Positions 5,383 through 8,191 of a stretch of 8,191 bases of DNA are shown here, piece after piece. Each line of letters opens with the position of its first letter. The first letter of the stretch is position 1. Source of the DNA: Chitinophagales bacterium (GTDB lineage Bacteria; Bacteroidota; Bacteroidia; Chitinophagales; UBA2359); NCBI GenBank assembly GCA_020629595.1, contig JAHDDA010000073.1, positions 1,646-9,836 on the forward strand, written 5' to 3'. The notes beneath the pieces are model-generated. The model worked only from the letters and a program-made list of their open reading frames with translations, ran no database searches and was not told the origin of the DNA. Made by a program: the position numbers and the translations under genes.

Positions 5383-8049
5383 TTACATTTTCTTAATTGA
5401 AAATAGAAAGGTTGTTCCTTTTTCTAAGTTTTCAGAGTAGGTAATTTCGCCGTTATGACGTTCAATAATTTTTTTACAAAGTGCTAAGCCAATACCAGTT
5501 CCATTAAAATCAGAGTTGATTTGTAATCTTTGAAAAATTTTAAACGCTTTTTCTTCATATTTTTTAGGTAAACCGATACCATTATCTACTATTTCAAATA
5601 AATGGTGTGTTTTGTTTTCTTTTTGATTTATTTGTATTTTAGGAATTTTACTTTTGTTAAATTTTATTCCATTAGATATTAAATTATAAAATACTAATCC
5701 AATTTGGCTTGCTTCACATTTTATTGGTTTTGTAGAAATATTCGTTGAAATTTCTGCATTCCTTTCTTTTATTACCAAAGCAAGATCTTTCAATTTATTG
5801 TTTACCAATGTATTAATATTGGTATTATTGAATTCACTTTCTTTTCTTCCAACTCTAGAATAATTTAATAAATTGTTAATTAATTCCTTCATTCTGCTGG
5901 CAGAGTCAGAAATTATATTTAAGTATTCAGCACATTCATTATCTATTTTATGAGCATATTTAATTTGAAGTAATTCACTAAAATTGCCAATCATTCTGAG
6001 TGGTTGTTGTAAATCGTGTGAGGCAACAAAGGCAAACTGTTCTAAATCTACATTGGAACGCATCAATTCTTCAACGGTTTTTTCCAAGTTTAGTCGATTT
6101 TCTACTTGATTGGTTATAACTTCAGTAAACATTATAATTCCCCCAATTTCTTCATTATCGTTGTACCAAGGTCGTAATTCATAACGTATATAAAAAGTGT
6201 TACCATTTTCTCTTTCCCATTTATCTTCATCATTTCGATAAATTTCACCGTTTAAAACATCTTGGTGGTTTTGTTTCCAGCGGTCGGGGATATCTGGGAA
6301 TACTTCATAATGAGATTTACCAATAATTTCTTGATCCCCTAAATTATAGTCGATTAACCAACGTTTACTATGAGCAATATAATTCATTTGGGTGTCAAAC
6401 ATTGCAATTGCTGAAGGTGTATGTTTTATTAAAAAACTAAAAGTTTCTTGTTCTTTTTTTAATTTAATTCTAACTCGTTCTTCTTTATCTATATCTTGAA
6501 AAGTACCTTGAACAGCAATAGTTTTACCATTGATATCCATTATAGGATAGCCAATTGAACGAACCCATATTTCATTTCCATTAGCTTGATTAAAACGAAG
6601 TTTTTCATCAAAAGGTATTTGTTTTTGAATACAATTTGAAACAGCATTTGTAATTCTGTCTTGGTCATTTTTATGGTATTGGTTTATTCCTATTTCAATG
6701 TTTGTTTCAATATCTTTTTCAATTCCATAAATGTCATAAATTTGTTGAGTCCATTGTGTTTTTTGAGTTGCTACATCCAATGCCCATCCACCAATTTTGG
6801 CTATTTTTTGTGTTTGTTTAAGGAAGTTTTCAGTATTTTTTGATTCAGAGATGTCTCTAACAATAGCAATTACTTCATTTTCTTTAACAAAGGTTATCCT
6901 TGCTTCAAAATAGCGAATTTTTCCATCTTGAACTCTTTTGTATTCGAAGGTGCTAACTTGCTGAGTTTTTAGACATTGTTGAATATTGCTAACTGCTTTT
7001 TCAGCAATTTCTTTATCAAGAAAATCAAAAACAGATTTTCCTATAAAATCTTCAGCATCTAATAAAGTGTCATAATATCCTTGTTTGCAATAGGTAACTA
7101 CTCCTTTACTATTGGTTTTATATAACCAATCTGGAATAGCATTAAACAAAGCTTTTAAATCAGCATTTTTATTTTTTAGTTCAGTAATATCTTTTACTAT
7201 AAAAATTACCTTATCTTCATCAATAAAACTAACTCTTGCTTCAAACACTCTTACACTACCATTTGTATTTATATCGTATTCATAAGTAATTACTTTTTTG
7301 GTAGATAAACATTCATTAATAACAGATAATGCTTTTTCGGCTTTTTCTTTATCTAAAATATTTGATAAAGAATTACCAACTAAATCTTCTATGGGATGAA
7401 CTGGCAAGTGGTCTCCAATTATGAAATCTAAAATAACCCCATTTTTATCTATTCTGTAAATCCAATCAGGAATAGCTTTTAACAAAGCATTTTGTTCGTA
7501 CATTCGTTTTTCAAGAAGTTGATAAATTTCATCTTTTTCATTTTCTATTTTTAAAATTTGTTCTTTTAAAGAAATATCTTGAACATACCTTGCAATCATT
7601 GTTGCATTTAAGGTTAAAATATCTTTATATTTTTCATAAATATCTTTGCTTTGTTCTGAAGTTGAGCATAATGTGAAAGTTCCCCAAACTTCACCTTCAA
7701 CATAAAGCGGATAACCTATTACAGATTGTGTATTTAAGAAGGCTCTGCCTGGTAAGTTATATTGAGGTAAACCTTTTAAAGCACAATGAAAAACAGCTTC
7801 ACCTTTATCAATTACTTCTTGACAAAGAGTGTCGCACAAGTTAAAAATAGCTCCTTTTTTTAATTTATCATCAATAGTAATTGCCTGAATAATTTCATAA
7901 TACTGTTCATCAATAAATGCAATGAAACCATTCTCAAAGCCAGTAATATCTTTAGCAAATTCAATATACTTAGTAAGTAAATCGTTCTTTTGCTCATTAT
8001 CAATGTATATATTGATTAATCTGTTTGTTAGTTCAAGTTTATTAATCAT
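5383..8049 (-). CDS. Soluble GAF-PAS(4)-HisKA-HATPase sensor histidine kinase
   Basis: The 888-residue protein has no membrane segment or signal peptide, so it should sense cytoplasmic or diffusible signals. Domains: GAF (about 20-155, with FNLCDTLCQEV and VIGYPLYVEGEVWGTF), a short probable coiled coil (160-187), PAS1 (188-293), PAS2 (299-404), PAS3 with C-terminal PAC-like part (412-522), PAS4 (533-648), HisKA (about 664-735) and HATPase (about 745-886). His678 in ASHDLQQPLR is the expected autophosphorylation site. ATP-binding motifs are the N box NLISNGIKF (789-797), DNGIGL (822-827), FKIFQRL (836-842) and GTGIGL (850-855). PAS1 and PAS2 look like a tandem duplication. The kinase should phosphorylate the receiver protein encoded 20 bp downstream. 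A TAA two codons before the ATG fixes the start. The ligand is unknown; no haem, flavin or bilin site is evident. Confidence 0.95.
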   Translation of the reverse strand: MINKLELTNRLINIYIDNEQKNDLLTKYIEFAKDITGFENGFIAFIDEQYYEIIQAITIDDKLKKGAIFNLCDTLCQEVIDKGEAVFHCALKGLPQYNLPGRAFLNTQSVIGYPLYVEGEVWGTFTLCSTSEQSKDIYEKYKDILTLNATMIARYVQDISLKEQILKIENEKDEIYQLLEKRMYEQNALLKAIPDWIYRIDKNGVILDFIIGDHLPVHPIEDLVGNSLSNILDKEKAEKALSVINECLSTKKVITYEYDINTNGSVRVFEARVSFIDEDKVIFIVKDITELKNKNADLKALFNAIPDWLYKTNSKGVVTYCKQGYYDTLLDAEDFIGKSVFDFLDKEIAEKAVSNIQQCLKTQQVSTFEYKRVQDGKIRYFEARITFVKENEVIAIVRDISESKNTENFLKQTQKIAKIGGWALDVATQKTQWTQQIYDIYGIEKDIETNIEIGINQYHKNDQDRITNAVSNCIQKQIPFDEKLRFNQANGNEIWVRSIGYPIMDINGKTIAVQGTFQDIDKEERVRIKLKKEQETFSFLIKHTPSAIAMFDTQMNYIAHSKRWLIDYNLGDQEIIGKSHYEVFPDIPDRWKQNHQDVLNGEIYRNDEDKWERENGNTFYIRYELRPWYNDNEEIGGIIMFTEVITNQVENRLNLEKTVEELMRSNVDLEQFAFVASHDLQQPLRMIGNFSELLQIKYAHKIDNECAEYLNIISDSASRMKELINNLLNYSRVGRKESEFNNTNINTLVNNKLKDLALVIKERNAEISTNISTKPIKCEASQIGLVFYNLISNGIKFNKSKIPKIQINQKENKTHHLFEIVDNGIGLPKKYEEKAFKIFQRLQINSDFNGTGIGLALCKKIIERHNGEITYSENLEKGTTFLFSIKKM

Positions 8050-8090
8050 AATTTACTGATTATAATCTGTTAAATTTCACACTTTAGGAA

Positions 8091-8121
8091 CAAAATAAGT
8101 GGTAGTTTAATCTTCAAGCAA
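8091..8121 (-). promoter_or_regulatory. Candidate promoter of the kinase-regulator operon
   Basis: On the minus strand TTG (8121-8119) is followed after 20 bp by TTATTTTG (8098-8091), one base off the flavobacterial -7 consensus at the second position. This spacing is right for that promoter class and predicts a leader of about 38 nt before the ATG at 8049. A TATAAT hexamer nearer the gene (within 8058-8065) lacks a suitable -35 partner. The rest of 8050-8191 shows no gene. Confidence 0.4.
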
Positions 8122-8191
8122 TGTTCAAGTAACATAATAGATTATGAAGAACAATTATACATTATTAAAAGTATAAAAACGAAGTTTAAGT

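Noticed and set aside
7585..7992. GAF domain as a phytochrome or cyanobacteriochrome bilin-binding domain
   Set aside because: Cysteines occur (72, 76, 89) but in the DTLC context common to non-chromophore GAF domains; no PHY domain or typical bilin-pocket motif is seen.

Overview
The window looks like a chromosomal piece of a low-GC member of the Bacteroidota, most probably a Flavobacteriia. The evidence is the strongly AT-rich composition, the lack of Shine-Dalgarno sequences before the genes, several good copies of the flavobacterial -7 promoter element (TAnnTTTG), and the protein types: a Tat-exported DUF1501 protein, an RhlE-like helicase, a SulP transporter, and a soluble PAS-rich kinase with an Rcp1-like regulator. 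No rRNA, tRNA, CRISPR array, transposase or phage gene is visible.

Layout. Bases 1-1410 (+) hold the 3' part of a DUF1501 gene, cut at the window edge inside its twin-arginine signal, followed by a strong-looking hairpin terminator. All other genes are on the minus strand. Bases 1400-1576 may hold an unrecognised 58-residue protein. Bases 1760-2902 encode a short DEAD-box RNA helicase. Bases 2993-4519 encode a SulP anion transporter with a C-terminal STAS domain and a GTG start. Bases 4520-4942 are non-coding and contain the SulP promoter and leader plus a long imperfect palindrome (4721-4879). Bases 4943-5362 encode a single-domain response regulator, and 5383-8049 a soluble GAF-PAS4-HisKA-HATPase sensor kinase. 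Bases 8050-8191 contain a candidate kinase promoter.

How the parts relate. The kinase and the regulator are 20 bp apart on the same strand and almost certainly form a cognate pair: a cytoplasmic sensor passing phosphate to a regulator with no output domain. The SulP and helicase genes are co-directional but appear to have separate promoters, and nothing ties them functionally to the signalling pair. I do not see a clear new multi-gene system. The least explained item is the palindrome at 4721-4879, which has about 70-nt arms and 10-bp perfect ends. The candidate small gene at 1400-1576 and the promoter-like element just before the response regulator are secondary points.
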